From Paucibacter sp. B2R-40 (lineage in GTDB: Bacteria; Pseudomonadota; Gammaproteobacteria; Burkholderiales; Burkholderiaceae_C), in assembly GCF_025717555.1 (NCBI RefSeq), contig NZ_JAJIRP010000007.1:186001-250000 (forward strand): DNA of 64,000 bases. The letters run 5' to 3'. Below are positions 1 through 9,422 of this stretch, piece by piece (position 1 is the first letter of the stretch; each line of letters begins with the position of its first letter). The notes below the pieces were generated by a model. The model was given only the letters and a program-made list of their open reading frames with translations. It was not told the origin of the DNA and made no database searches. The position numbers and the translations under genes are program-made.

Positions 1-293
1 TAGATGGGTGCATTGCTCAAAAAATGGAGTCCCCATCTCGACAGGCCTCAATTGGCTTGGAAAAACGGGGCTGCCCAGGCGAACGGCTGAAAACAGCTTC
101 TGAAAGCTCGAAGCTGCCCGCGCTTCCCGGTGGTCCACCACCTCGGGATGCCCCTGATTCGGCCGTAGATGCCCAAAAAGCAAAGACCGCTGCAGGACGC
201 AACCTTGATCGCCAGTCGCGCAGAATTTGGAGTGTAGCGCCTGCCGGGATCCCTCTGCTGATTGGGCATGCAGGCGGTTGGCGCGCCTATCAG
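1..293. other. left edge, no gene recognised
   Basis: Short open frames exist on both strands, but none has a family resemblance, a convincing ribosome binding site or plausible composition. The stretch lies downstream of the transglycosylase gene, which ends at 294 on the minus strand. I see no clear terminator or RNA gene here. Confidence 0.5.
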
Positions 294-1151
294 TCAGCGT
301 GCCAGTGCGACACGCTCATCGGTGACTCTGGCCTCGATCTCTGGAGGTGCACTCTTCGTCGGCAGGCTCTCGCGCAGCGGCTTGTCGATCGGCTTGCGGC
401 CTGCCGCAACGGCCTTCATTTGCTCATGCATGGCCAACACACGTTGTGCATATCCGCCGTCATCGGGCAAATTAGCCGCGCCTACATAGTGTTTCAGGCC
501 TTCGTCCACGCTGCCTGCTCTTTGAATGTTTTCCTTGAGCACTTGCACGCCAACTCGAAGATTGGTAATCGGGTCAAAAGCGGCGAGGTTGCCGCCAAAG
601 GCCTTGTATTTGTCGTTGTGCACGCTGGTCAGCACCTGCATCAGCCCCTGCGCTCCGACCGAGCTTTGTGCAAAAGGATTGAAACTGGATTCAATCGCCA
701 TGATGGCCAGGATCAAGGTGGGTTCAACCTGCGCACGCTGGCCCACGGACCAGGCTTCTTGTACCAACCGGCTGATAGGTTCGGGAGCCACTCTGTACTT
801 GCCGGCCAACCAATGCGCAATCGCTGCCTGCTGCCTTGGTAGATCCTTGGGGTCCGAGGCCGTGGCCCGGTTCACCGCATCGGGCTCATTGCTGGCGAAC
901 AGCGTGTTTCCTTCCGCCATTGCGCGAGCTTCTTCGCGGTCATGCAGCCAACCCAGGGCGTGGCCCTCGAGACGCTGCTGTAAGTCGACTTGGCTGGCGA
1001 AGGTGAAAACAAGCGCAACCACAGCCAAGCCAACGAGGGCAAGGGTGTTGTGGCTCACCACCAGCAATCCTTGGCCGATGTCGCGAGCAAACAAGGACAA
1101 GGCGGCACCGGTATTGCGTGCCAGGGACAAAATTTCTAGACGCGCTGTCAT
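294..1151 (-). CDS. membrane-anchored lytic transglycosylase (SLT domain)
   Basis: Predicted lytic transglycosylase that cleaves the MurNAc-GlcNAc bond of peptidoglycan in the periplasm. The 285-residue product has one N-terminal hydrophobic segment (about residues 26-52) that should anchor it in the inner membrane. An SLT domain follows, with the catalytic glutamate near residue 154 in the motif AIESSFNPFAQ and the family motif GAQGLMQV at about 166-173. The frame is open a further 58 codons upstream, but I chose the ATG at 1151 because AAAGGAG lies just before it and the membrane segment then sits normally. It is transcribed divergently from ubiD. The family is clear; the specific paralogue and its cellular role (remodelling or secretion-associated) cannot be told from sequence alone. 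Confidence 0.85.
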   Translation of the reverse strand: MTARLEILSLARNTGAALSLFARDIGQGLLVVSHNTLALVGLAVVALVFTFASQVDLQQRLEGHALGWLHDREEARAMAEGNTLFASNEPDAVNRATASDPKDLPRQQAAIAHWLAGKYRVAPEPISRLVQEAWSVGQRAQVEPTLILAIMAIESSFNPFAQSSVGAQGLMQVLTSVHNDKYKAFGGNLAAFDPITNLRVGVQVLKENIQRAGSVDEGLKHYVGAANLPDDGGYAQRVLAMHEQMKAVAAGRKPIDKPLRESLPTKSAPPEIEARVTDERVALAR

Positions 1152-1416
1152 GCGACTCCTTTGTTCTCTACCGCTCGCCTGCCTTGCGCTGTTGAGCGAT
1201 GGCTGACTTGCGGAAGTGATAATGGGCCGGACCGTATGCAGCTGAAACGACCCAGGTCGTAGCATTTGCATAGGATTGCCGTCCATCGGCAGCGGGGCGT
1301 CTTCGCCCTCCCTAGGCAAAGACACGGGTTTACCCTGAATAAACAGGACGAGCGGATTCTAAGGTCCAAAGATAACCCGTCAAGCTTATAAACCGTATTT
1401 ATAATTACCAAAAGTT

Positions 1417-2994
1417 ATGAAGTACCGTGATCTGCGTGAATTTATTGACGGTTTAGAAGCTGTAGGCCAGTTGCAGCGCATAACTGAGCCTGTCTCTCCA
1501 ATATTGGAAATGACGGCCCTGAGTGACCGCGTCTTGCGTGCTGGCGGCCCGGCTCTGCTGTTTGAGAATCCAGTCGGCCATAAAACTGCCGTGCTGACGA
1601 ATCTTTTCGGTACAACCGACCGAGTGGCGCTGGGCATGGGCGCGCGGAGCTTGCAGGACTTGCGCCAAGTCGGCCATGTGCTGGCTAACTTGAAGGAGCC
1701 CGAGCCTCCCAAAGGCATCAAAGATGCCGGGCGATTGCTGCAGATGCTCAAGTCATTGTGGGACATGAAGCCCGTCGTGGTTCGCAGGGCGGCGTGCCAG
1801 CAAGAGGTATTCGAGGGTTCGGAAGTCAATTTGAAGGCCTTGCCGATCCAGACTTGCTGGCCTGGCGATATTGGGCCCCTGATCACCTGGGGGCTGGTCG
1901 TCACCCGTGGCCCACAGAACATCGCGCAGCCGCGAGCAAGGCAGAACTTGGGCATCTATCGCCAGCAAGTCATCGCCCGCAATCAAGTGATCATGCGTTG
2001 GCTGGCGCACCGGGGTGGCGCCCTGGATTTTCGCGATTTCGCGCTGGCCAACCCAGGTCAGCCATTCCCCTTGGTGGTGGCGCTAGGTGCGGACCCCGCG
2101 ACGATTTTGGGGGCCGTCACGCCTGTGCCTGATGCACTGTCTGAATATCAATTTGCCGGCTTGTTGCGTGGATCGCGTACCGAGTTAGTGGACAGCGGCG
2201 CCGGTCAAAATGGACGCATGCTGCAGGTACCTGCCAGTGCCGAGATTGTCTTGGAGGGTTGCATACCGGCTGCGGCAATTGGCTATAGCGGGCTCAGTGA
2301 AGACGGCGTGCGCCTGAAAGAGAAGGGCGGTTACTTGCATGCGCTGGAAGGGCCGTTCGGTGACCACACCGGCTACTACAACGAGCAAGATTGGTTCCCG
2401 GTTTTTGAGGTGCGCCGCCTGACGCAGCGCAGCCAGCCGATCTATCACTCCACTTACACCGGCAAGCCGCCGGACGAACCCGCCATTTTGGGCGTGGCCT
2501 TGAATGAGGTGTTCGTACCAATTTTACAAAAGCAGTTCAGTGAAATCGTCGATTTCTACCTGCCGCCCGAGGGCTGCAGCTACCGCATGGCTGTGATCTC
2601 GATCAAGAAAGCCTATCCGGGTCATGCCAAACGGCTGATGTTTGGCTTGTGGAGTTATTTGCGCCAATTCATGTACACCAAATTCATTGTGGTGGTTGAC
2701 GATGACATCAATATTCGTGATTGGAAAGAAGTGGTCTGGGCCATCACGACACGCATGGATCCCGTCCGCGACACCACCTTGGTTGACAGCACGCCGATTG
2801 ATTACCTTGACTTTGCCTCTCCGGTCAGTGGCTTGGGCGGAAAAATGGGTCTGGACGCGACCAATAAATGGCCAGGCGAGTCCACGCGGGAGTGGGGTGT
2901 GCCCATCGCCATGACGGTGGAGGTACAAAAAAGTGCCGACCGCTTGTTTGAGCAACTGTTCGGAACTTCAGCATCGGGTTTGCCCGGGGCTTGA
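1417..2994 (+). CDS. ubiD: UbiD, 4-hydroxy-3-polyprenylbenzoate decarboxylase
   Basis: UbiD decarboxylates the polyprenylated 4-hydroxybenzoate ring in ubiquinone synthesis, using the prenylated FMN cofactor made by UbiX. The 525-residue product starts [11 protein letters not shown], typical of UbiD, and is close to the usual family length of about 490-520. Conserved blocks include the N-terminal alpha/beta domain ([12 protein letters not shown]-like core around residue 145) and the prFMN-binding region, with the family-typical segment [15 protein letters not shown] around residues 312-326. It stands alone: ubiX is not in the window. A candidate terminator hairpin follows about 125 bp after the stop. 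Other UbiD-family enzymes act on different aromatic acids, but the close resemblance to the ubiquinone enzyme of Betaproteobacteria makes this call firm. Confidence 0.95.
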   Translation: MKYRDLREFIDGLEAVGQLQRITEPVSPILEMTALSDRVLRAGGPALLFENPVGHKTAVLTNLFGTTDRVALGMGARSLQDLRQVGHVLANLKEPEPPKGIKDAGRLLQMLKSLWDMKPVVVRRAACQQEVFEGSEVNLKALPIQTCWPGDIGPLITWGLVVTRGPQNIAQPRARQNLGIYRQQVIARNQVIMRWLAHRGGALDFRDFALANPGQPFPLVVALGADPATILGAVTPVPDALSEYQFAGLLRGSRTELVDSGAGQNGRMLQVPASAEIVLEGCIPAAAIGYSGLSEDGVRLKEKGGYLHALEGPFGDHTGYYNEQDWFPVFEVRRLTQRSQPIYHSTYTGKPPDEPAILGVALNEVFVPILQKQFSEIVDFYLPPEGCSYRMAVISIKKAYPGHAKRLMFGLWSYLRQFMYTKFIVVVDDDINIRDWKEVVWAITTRMDPVRDTTLVDSTPIDYLDFASPVSGLGGKMGLDATNKWPGESTREWGVPIAMTVEVQKSADRLFEQLFGTSASGLPGA

Positions 2995-3119
2995 AAGTCT
3001 GGAAGTTTTCGCCTAAATTTGTAATGCCTGTTTAAGGCACAACCTCTGGCGCAATCATTGCGCGCCAGGAGCCCTTCGGCAAATCGCCTTAGAGCCCCAA
3101 AGGTGGCGTAAGCCATCCA

Positions 3120-3158
3120 CCCTCCGCCGCCTTCTGGCCCCGGAGGGTTTCTCATTTT
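3120..3158 (+). terminator. candidate terminator after ubiD
   Basis: CCCTCCG at 3120-3126 pairs with CGGAGGG at 3141-3147, followed by TTTCTCATTTT. The loop is 14 bases and the T tract is interrupted, so this is a moderate candidate. It lies between the convergent ubiD and tpsB genes. Confidence 0.45.
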
Positions 3159-3227
3159 GGCTGACTGGTTTTAGTCGGTCTTTCTAGTACAAGCGGGGCA
3201 AGCATTGCATCGCGGCCAACCCTGCCA

Positions 3228-4946
3228 CTAGATTCGGTAGATCAGGCTGATCCAGGCAATCGGCTTCTTTTGCGTGCTGGTGTCTGCTTGCGGCGGACCG
3301 CCTTTGCCTCGCCAAGCCAAAGCGGCGTCCAACTCCCAAGTATTGATCTGCATCCTGGCCCCTAAGCCCGCACCACTCAGTTTGCGACTGTTCTGCAGTG
3401 TTTGCGGCGCTGGCACTTTGTTAATTTGCACCTTGCCTATGTCAAGAAAAGCATAGGGTGCCAAGGTGCCAAGGGCGTAGCGCAGTTCCATCTGAGTTAA
3501 CCAGGCTTGGTCGCCCGTTGCTTCGCCATTGGGGAAACTTCTAACGCCGCCTGCGCCGCCAAGGGTGATGCGCTCGCTCGAATCCAGGTTCTTGTCCGCC
3601 ATTTGAGCGCTGAGGCGGCCGAAGAAGCTCAGGCCTGTCGTCAAGTTTTGCATGCGCACAAGATCAAGGTTGATTTTGTTGAAGCGACCTGCCGTATGGT
3701 TGTCATCGACCGAACTGAGGGGTTCGGCCAACTTGAGCTTGCCCGGTGTCAAGCTAAGGCTGCCGAAGCTAACGCCCCCCAGTCCGAGCTTGTCTCGGCG
3801 GTCAAACTCGAACGCAAGCACAAGTGCATCGCTGGACTTGCCTTCGCTGATGCCTGCTTTGGAATCCTGCAGTCGTTTATGCTGATATCCGGCCGAGACT
3901 TTCAGATTTGCATTGTTGGTGCGCAGCAAGGGGTAGTTCAACCCCAGATTGCTGACTTTGGCAGTCCCCCTGGCATCGGCCGAGGCAAATTCCTTGCCCA
4001 GTTGATAGTCAGTGTGGGCGTAGCCGAAGGTGGCACGCAGGCCTTGGCTGCCCAGCGGTGTGTTGTAGGTCAGGCTACCCAGCCAAAGTTTTTCATCACT
4101 GACGAGGCTGCGCAGGCTGATCTGGTCGCCTAAGCGCAAGGGGCTGTTCCAGTCCAGATTGACTTGCAAGCGATTGCGGCCGCTATAGCGATTGCCATGG
4201 TTGTCCAGGCCGACGCTGCCTAGCAGGGTCGAAGCGCGAGTGACTTCCACCTCAAGATCGCCGCTGCCGACTTTGCTCCCTGGTTGCATCAAGGGAACGG
4301 CCAGGACTCCGGGCAGATCGCCCAAAATCAAAGTCACACGCTCAAGTGGTTCACTTGATATGACGACGCCGGTTTGGAGCGCGCTCAGGAACTGTTCTGC
4401 CTGTGCAGCCCAAGATGGGTTGCTGCTCTTCGTCCGGATCTGACCGAACTCCCCCTCCAGCACCTGGATGCGCAAAATACCGTCGCGTAGATCTTGCGGC
4501 GGCAAGTAGGCGCGAGCAAAAAGAAAACCCCGTTGCTGGTAGAACTCGCCGACCCGGTCGGCCAAGCCGCGCAGGCCGGCCATGTCAAACTTGTTGCCTT
4601 GAGCGTCGGCCAGCAGTGCGACCAGCGAGTCGTTGTCGATCACTGTATTGCCGCCAATTTGCACCGAGTTGATCAGCACCTGCGTGCCTCCGGGCAGCAC
4701 AATCTCCGTGCTTGGGGCAGGCATCGTGAGCCGCGGCGCTTGGCGCTGCGGTTCAGGCAGGCGTCTGAGTTCTTGCGATAGTTGCCCGGCATCCGGTGGG
4801 GTTTGTGCATTTGCGCTCAGACTCGCTATGCCGGTGATCAAGGTCAAACTGGCTAGGCTCACGAGGCGCAAGACATGGGTTTCAGATGGAGCCATGAATT
4901 GAGGACTGGTGGAGCAACGATACTGACGATTCATGGCTTGATTCAT
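3228..4946 (-). CDS. TpsB outer-membrane transporter (ShlB/FhaC family)
   Basis: Outer-membrane partner of a two-partner secretion system; it exports and activates the TpsA protein encoded just upstream. The 572-residue product has a signal peptide with likely cleavage after ANA (about residue 47). A ShlB-type POTRA region follows, roughly residues 85-165 (VLINSVQIGGNTVID onward), and then a long beta-barrel domain ending in an aromatic-rich tail (WISLIYRI), as expected for outer-membrane insertion. The start codon overlaps the tpsA stop in an ATGA, and AGGAGG lies 9 bases upstream, within the end of tpsA, so translation is probably coupled. This tpsA-tpsB order is standard. The family assignment is secure; the substrate is inferred from the neighbour. 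Confidence 0.92.
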   Translation of the reverse strand: MNQAMNRQYRCSTSPQFMAPSETHVLRLVSLASLTLITGIASLSANAQTPPDAGQLSQELRRLPEPQRQAPRLTMPAPSTEIVLPGGTQVLINSVQIGGNTVIDNDSLVALLADAQGNKFDMAGLRGLADRVGEFYQQRGFLFARAYLPPQDLRDGILRIQVLEGEFGQIRTKSSNPSWAAQAEQFLSALQTGVVISSEPLERVTLILGDLPGVLAVPLMQPGSKVGSGDLEVEVTRASTLLGSVGLDNHGNRYSGRNRLQVNLDWNSPLRLGDQISLRSLVSDEKLWLGSLTYNTPLGSQGLRATFGYAHTDYQLGKEFASADARGTAKVSNLGLNYPLLRTNNANLKVSAGYQHKRLQDSKAGISEGKSSDALVLAFEFDRRDKLGLGGVSFGSLSLTPGKLKLAEPLSSVDDNHTAGRFNKINLDLVRMQNLTTGLSFFGRLSAQMADKNLDSSERITLGGAGGVRSFPNGEATGDQAWLTQMELRYALGTLAPYAFLDIGKVQINKVPAPQTLQNSRKLSGAGLGARMQINTWELDAALAWRGKGGPPQADTSTQKKPIAWISLIYRI

Positions 4947-7900
4947 TGTTCTTTCCCTCCTTCTTGACCCGTAGTTGGCGCGGCGCGCAAGTCCGGCAAT
5001 CGAATGCCTCCTGCGAGTACCAACATTCGCAGGGCGCCGGTGGATCCGATCGAGTTCGATGTATCGCTCGTGAGTGGCGCGGCCGGCGCCGTTTGTTTGG
5101 AAGAGCCGGCGGCCTCATTGCTCGAGCTTGCGGCTGGCGTGGCCGATGCGTCGATCAAGACAAAGGCGCCGGTATCGAACTTGGGTACGCTTATCGACGG
5201 GGGAATGGCCACGACAGTTGTGGCGGACGGTGTGTTGCCGGCAATCACGTTGGCATTGACTGCCGGGGTGATGCTCAAGTCCCCGTTGATGGCAGTGATG
5301 GCGTAATTGCTATTGTTCAAGGCCTGAGCATTGATGACGTGATTGCCGATGCTCTCGCCGGCGGCACGACTGAGTGCCCCGCCGAGGCTGTCGCCAACGA
5401 CGAGGGTGCCGCCGCTGACCTGGTAGCTGAGGGTGGGATCGGCGTTGCCATAGGTCTTGGACTTGTTATCGGCCGTGACTGTGATGGGCCGCTGGGTAAT
5501 ACTGAAGATGCTGTTGACGGGCGTGATGGCGTAGTTGGCATTTGCCAGCGCCGATGGGTCAATGGCATAGCTGCCGACATTGTTGCCGCTCGCACGCGTC
5601 AGGCCCCCAGCCAGCGTGTCTTCTCCGACCAAATTCCCGCCGCTGACCTGCCAAGTGAGGGCTGGATCGGCGTTGCCGTAGACCTTGCCCTTGGCATCTG
5701 CCGTCACAGTGATGGGACGCGGGCTGATGCTCAAAACACCGCTTTTGGCGTTGACCACATAGTTGCCGTTCACCAAAGCCGAAGCATCGACCGCGTAGTT
5801 GCCGACATTGCTGCCCGGCGCACGTGTGAGAGTCCCCGAGAGCGTATCTTCACCGACCAGGTTTCCGCTGCTGACTTGCCATGTCAAGGCCGGGTCGGCG
5901 TTGCCATAGACCTTGTTCTTGGTGTCCGCCGTCACGGTGATGGGGCGCGGATTGATTGTCAGAGTGCCGTTGTTGGCTGTGATCAAGTAGTTGGCGTTCG
6001 CCAAGGCCGAAGCATCGATTGCGAAGTTGCCGGCGTTGCTGCCCACCGCACGTGTGAGTGACCCCGAGAGCGTATCTTCACCGATCAAATTGCCGCTGCT
6101 GACTTGCCAGGTCAGGGCCGGGTCGGCGTTGCCATAAACCTTGTTCTTGGCGTCCGCTGTCACCGTGATCGGCCTTGCGCTGATATTGGCGGTGGCCGAG
6201 GCGGTGGTGTTTTGCAGGGCGTAATTGGTCGCGTCGGCGCCACTGATACTGATGCCGCTGACCGTCACCGCTTTGGCATTGCCCGCATTGGCATTGGCAA
6301 AACTGGCGGTGCTGTGTGCGAAGCTCACCACATCGTCGGCAACGATGTCGGTCGAGCCGCCGACCGCGATAGCCACAGGGCTGCCGTCATAGACCTTGTT
6401 GCTGACCGTGTAGCTGGCCGTCAAGGGTTTGGCTGTGATGCTGCCCGTCACCGTGCCGCCACTTAAGCTGTAGTTGCTATTGGATAGAGCCAGACTGCTG
6501 CTGGCGAAGGCCGTGTAGGTACCGACGTTCTTGCTGCCCACCGCTGCCGAGCCCGTTACGGTAGGGCTGGCGTCGCCATTGAGCATGCCCGTCAGCGCGA
6601 AGCCTGACGCTATCGAACTGTTGCCGTCATAGGTCTTGCTGACGCTCAGGTTCAGCGAACGCGGGGTGATACTCCAATTGGCGGCAGCGCCGGCGTTCAA
6701 GGAGTAGGCTGCATTGCCCAAGGTGACGCCACTGGCATAGCTCAAGCTGTAGGTGCCGACATTGGATGTGCTGCTTGGCGCGCCCGTCCAGACCGCTGTG
6801 CCGGTGGCTGAAGCGTCTGAGATCAGGTTGCCTCCTGAATTGGCGTCGAAGAGCGAATAGCTGAAACTGGGCTGAGCGCCGTAGACGCTGCTGGCGGGGT
6901 TCAGGCGCAGATAAATGGGCGTGCTGCCACCGCCGGCGGCCTGTCCGACCGAAGTGATGGCGTTGTTGATCATGCTGACCGGCGCTCCGGCGTAATACCA
7001 AACAAAGCCGCCCGATTGGCCGCTGGCCAGATCGCTCAGGCGCTTGAACATGGCGTAGGAGCCGTCCACGCGGGCGCTGTTGATCAGCGAGGTTCGAGGG
7101 TCCTTGTTGGTGGAGTTGGACAGGCTACAGCAGCCAGCATGCGCCATGTCCACGCCGTCCGAAGTGGAATAGAACAACACGGCTCCGCCGGTAGTGCCGT
7201 CATTGTTTTCCGTAATCTTGAGCGCGTTCGAAGCGGTGTTTTGTGTGGGCAGGCTCACGAACGCATTGCTGACGATATTGCCCTTGGACTTGTAGCTGGA
7301 GTCACCCAGGCCCACATAGTCGTCGCGTGTCCCTATCCACAAACGTAGATTGCTGAGTGTGTTTGCGCCCAAATTGGTCAGCTGAGTTTCGGTCTTGGCG
7401 TATTGATTGCCTGTCAGCAACTCGAAACTGTTCTGTACGCGAATCAATTGGCCGGCACCCATATTTAAAGTGGCCATACTGACGATGGTGCCCAATCCCT
7501 CTCGATAGCCTGCAATGTTGATGGACTTGTTGCTCAGTGCAGCGTTGAAGCTGTCTTGCGTGGTTTTCACTGTCCCGTTGTAGTTCCAGCTATTGCTGCC
7601 GTCCCCACCCACAGCCACAGCCAGATCCAAGGGATTGCTGCTGTATGTCATCTGGTACCAGCCGTTACGGCCGGCGGTGACGTTGTCGAAATAGAAGGGC
7701 TGACGCAGCTGGCCACTGGTATCGATGGAGTCCTGGCTTCCATTGCCGAAGCGAAGTAGCCCGTTGTCCAGCACCAGGTTCTTGCTCACTCCGCCGCTGC
7801 CTTTTTGCCAGGTAAAGGCCGCCCCGTTTGGGATCAGGATCTTGACGCCATTGGCCACGTTGTATCCGGCACCAGTGCCGTTGCTGCTGGCCTGGCCATA

Positions 7901-9223
7901 GATAAAAGCAAGGCTTGCGCTGCCGCTGGCGTTGAGGTCGGCATTGATATTGATGTGTCGCTCTGCCGTCAAGGTCAGCTTGTTGGCAGCCCAGCTGACT
8001 GTGTCATTGACATGGATGTCGCCATTGCCGCCTGTGGTGCCCTGGCTGGCGGTGGCTATGGTCACGTTGCCACTGCCCAGATCGGTGCTCAGTTGTGCGC
8101 CGGTGATATTGCCGCCGCTGGCTGCGATCGTGTAGTCGTTAGGGTCGATCAACCAATTGCCGTTTTGACCATTGGCACTGAGCGTTGTGACGACCCGACC
8201 CGCATGGAATTCAAGCTGGGCTGCACTGGTCTCCACGAAGCCGCCGCGGCCGCCTTGGGGCGCACTTGCATCAAGCCGCCCACCCACAAGCACCCGGCCA
8301 TGTTCGGCGTCGCCCAGCAGAAAAATTTCACCGGCTTGCCCGTTTGCCAAGGTGTGCGCCTCTGAAACGCCGGTATGGTTAATCACCGTTCGGGTGAGTT
8401 CACCTGCAGCTTTCGCGCTCAAATAGATCAAACCGCCATCGGCACGCGCGCCGCCGCCTTGTTCAATCAAGGCATCTACTGCGGCCTGCTCGACCTTCAA
8501 CTTGACCGGGCCGCCCAGGTCCAGAATGACCTTGGAGCCCGCGCCCATCAGCACCTGGCCGCCGCTGGCGTTGATGCTGCCGCTATTGCTGATCTTGGCA
8601 GCAATCAACGCGACCGTGCCGCCCGCTGCGGCCGAAATCTGTCCCTGATTGATGATGGCGTTGGAACTGTCACCACTGAAACGGTAGGGGCCGGCGAGGA
8701 AGTCCTGCGTGTCCAGCTTCAAGGTACTGGCCACTAGCGAGCCGACATTGACCTGCGCTGTCGGCGTGAACAGTACGCCGTTGGGATTGAGTAAAAAGAC
8801 CTGCCCGTTTGCATTCAAAGCGCCTTGGATGCGCGATACCTCGTTGCCCACCACACGGTTCAGGGCTACCGAACTGCTTGAGGGCTGAACGAAATTGACC
8901 GTATGGCCTGCACCAATATTGAAGCTGCGCCAGTCGGTTGCCAGCAAGGCGCTGTTTTGCTGCACCGTCAGCACATTGCCTAGCGTACGAATCTGCGCCT
9001 GACCCGCAACCACTTGGGCGCCACTGGGCAGATTGGCCGTACTCGGCGTTTGGGCCACGACCAAGCCGGCGCTGAAACAGGCGCTGAGGCAAGCGACGAA
9101 TTGGCGTTTCCTCAGCGCTGAGCGGTACTTGTTGCGGCCATGGCTCGGAGGTGCAGAACAGTCAGTTGCTGTATGCCTCAGTAGGCTGGAGGAAGCCCAT
9201 ACAGGTTTTGATGGAAGACTCAT
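4943..9223 (-). CDS. TpsA exoprotein with FHA N-domain, YDG and MBG repeats
   Basis: Large secreted adhesin-like protein of 1426 residues, exported by the adjacent TpsB. It has a long N-terminal signal region (about 1-58, ending GLVVAQ). The filamentous-haemagglutinin secretion domain follows (about 65-175) with the diagnostic NPNGV motif at 146-150. The middle is beta-helix-like and polymorphic in composition. Two YDG-type repeats (SKTYDGNS, NKVYDGSP) and four tandem MBG-type repeats of about 76 residues (KVYGNADP) follow at about 1017-1321. The tail is alanine/serine/threonine-rich. I chose the ATG at 9223 (GGAG 7 bases upstream) over a longer open frame to 9376. Its role as a surface adhesin or biofilm factor is inferred from the family; no catalytic or toxin domain is visible, so a contact-dependent-inhibition toxin is unlikely. 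Confidence 0.88.
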   Translation of the reverse strand: MSLPSKPVWASSSLLRHTATDCSAPPSHGRNKYRSALRKRQFVACLSACFSAGLVVAQTPSTANLPSGAQVVAGQAQIRTLGNVLTVQQNSALLATDWRSFNIGAGHTVNFVQPSSSSVALNRVVGNEVSRIQGALNANGQVFLLNPNGVLFTPTAQVNVGSLVASTLKLDTQDFLAGPYRFSGDSSNAIINQGQISAAAGGTVALIAAKISNSGSINASGGQVLMGAGSKVILDLGGPVKLKVEQAAVDALIEQGGGARADGGLIYLSAKAAGELTRTVINHTGVSEAHTLANGQAGEIFLLGDAEHGRVLVGGRLDASAPQGGRGGFVETSAAQLEFHAGRVVTTLSANGQNGNWLIDPNDYTIAASGGNITGAQLSTDLGSGNVTIATASQGTTGGNGDIHVNDTVSWAANKLTLTAERHININADLNASGSASLAFIYGQASSNGTGAGYNVANGVKILIPNGAAFTWQKGSGGVSKNLVLDNGLLRFGNGSQDSIDTSGQLRQPFYFDNVTAGRNGWYQMTYSSNPLDLAVAVGGDGSNSWNYNGTVKTTQDSFNAALSNKSINIAGYREGLGTIVSMATLNMGAGQLIRVQNSFELLTGNQYAKTETQLTNLGANTLSNLRLWIGTRDDYVGLGDSSYKSKGNIVSNAFVSLPTQNTASNALKITENNDGTTGGAVLFYSTSDGVDMAHAGCCSLSNSTNKDPRTSLINSARVDGSYAMFKRLSDLASGQSGGFVWYYAGAPVSMINNAITSVGQAAGGGSTPIYLRLNPASSVYGAQPSFSYSLFDANSGGNLISDASATGTAVWTGAPSSTSNVGTYSLSYASGVTLGNAAYSLNAGAAANWSITPRSLNLSVSKTYDGNSSIASGFALTGMLNGDASPTVTGSAAVGSKNVGTYTAFASSSLALSNSNYSLSGGTVTGSITAKPLTASYTVSNKVYDGSPVAIAVGGSTDIVADDVVSFAHSTASFANANAGNAKAVTVSGISISGADATNYALQNTTASATANISARPITVTADAKNKVYGNADPALTWQVSSGNLIGEDTLSGSLTRAVGSNAGNFAIDASALANANYLITANNGTLTINPRPITVTADTKNKVYGNADPALTWQVSSGNLVGEDTLSGTLTRAPGSNVGNYAVDASALVNGNYVVNAKSGVLSISPRPITVTADAKGKVYGNADPALTWQVSGGNLVGEDTLAGGLTRASGNNVGSYAIDPSALANANYAITPVNSIFSITQRPITVTADNKSKTYGNADPTLSYQVSGGTLVVGDSLGGALSRAAGESIGNHVINAQALNNSNYAITAINGDLSITPAVNANVIAGNTPSATTVVAIPPSISVPKFDTGAFVLIDASATPAASSSNEAAGSSKQTAPAAPLTSDTSNSIGSTGALRMLVLAGGIRLPDLRAAPTTGQEGGKEQ
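5259..6174 (-). repeat. four tandem MBG-domain coding repeats, about 228 bp each
   Basis: Within tpsA a unit of about 76 codons is repeated four times. Each starts PITVTAD and carries KVYGNADP or KTYGNADP, then GEDTL or GDSL, then a conserved AxSALxNxNY block. The first three copies are close at the DNA level and the fourth (TYGNADPTLSYQ) is the most diverged, which fits duplication by recombination. Boundaries are approximate. Confidence 0.85.
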
Positions 9224-9422
9224 GAAAGGACTCCAAGGGGTGGCAAGGTCTTGCTTTGATCGCGCTCTCAGCGAGCCAAATCTGCCCGGGGGCAAACAGC
9301 CTGGTATCGACAAAGAAAACACCGGCTTGAGTATTAATTCACGGTTTTTGCTGGTCCCGCAATAAGCGCGGGCCACAGTTCACGGCTTTGGCTTGACCGA
9401 ACGATGCGTTAACCTCCCGGCC

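Noticed and set aside
24-842. Long plus-strand open frame over the transglycosylase gene
   Set aside because: It is antisense to a clear SLT-domain gene and has no family resemblance or ribosome binding site.
4946-6061. Plus-strand frame opposite the MBG repeats of tpsA
   Set aside because: Its repeated peptide mirrors the coding repeats on the other strand; it has no independent support.
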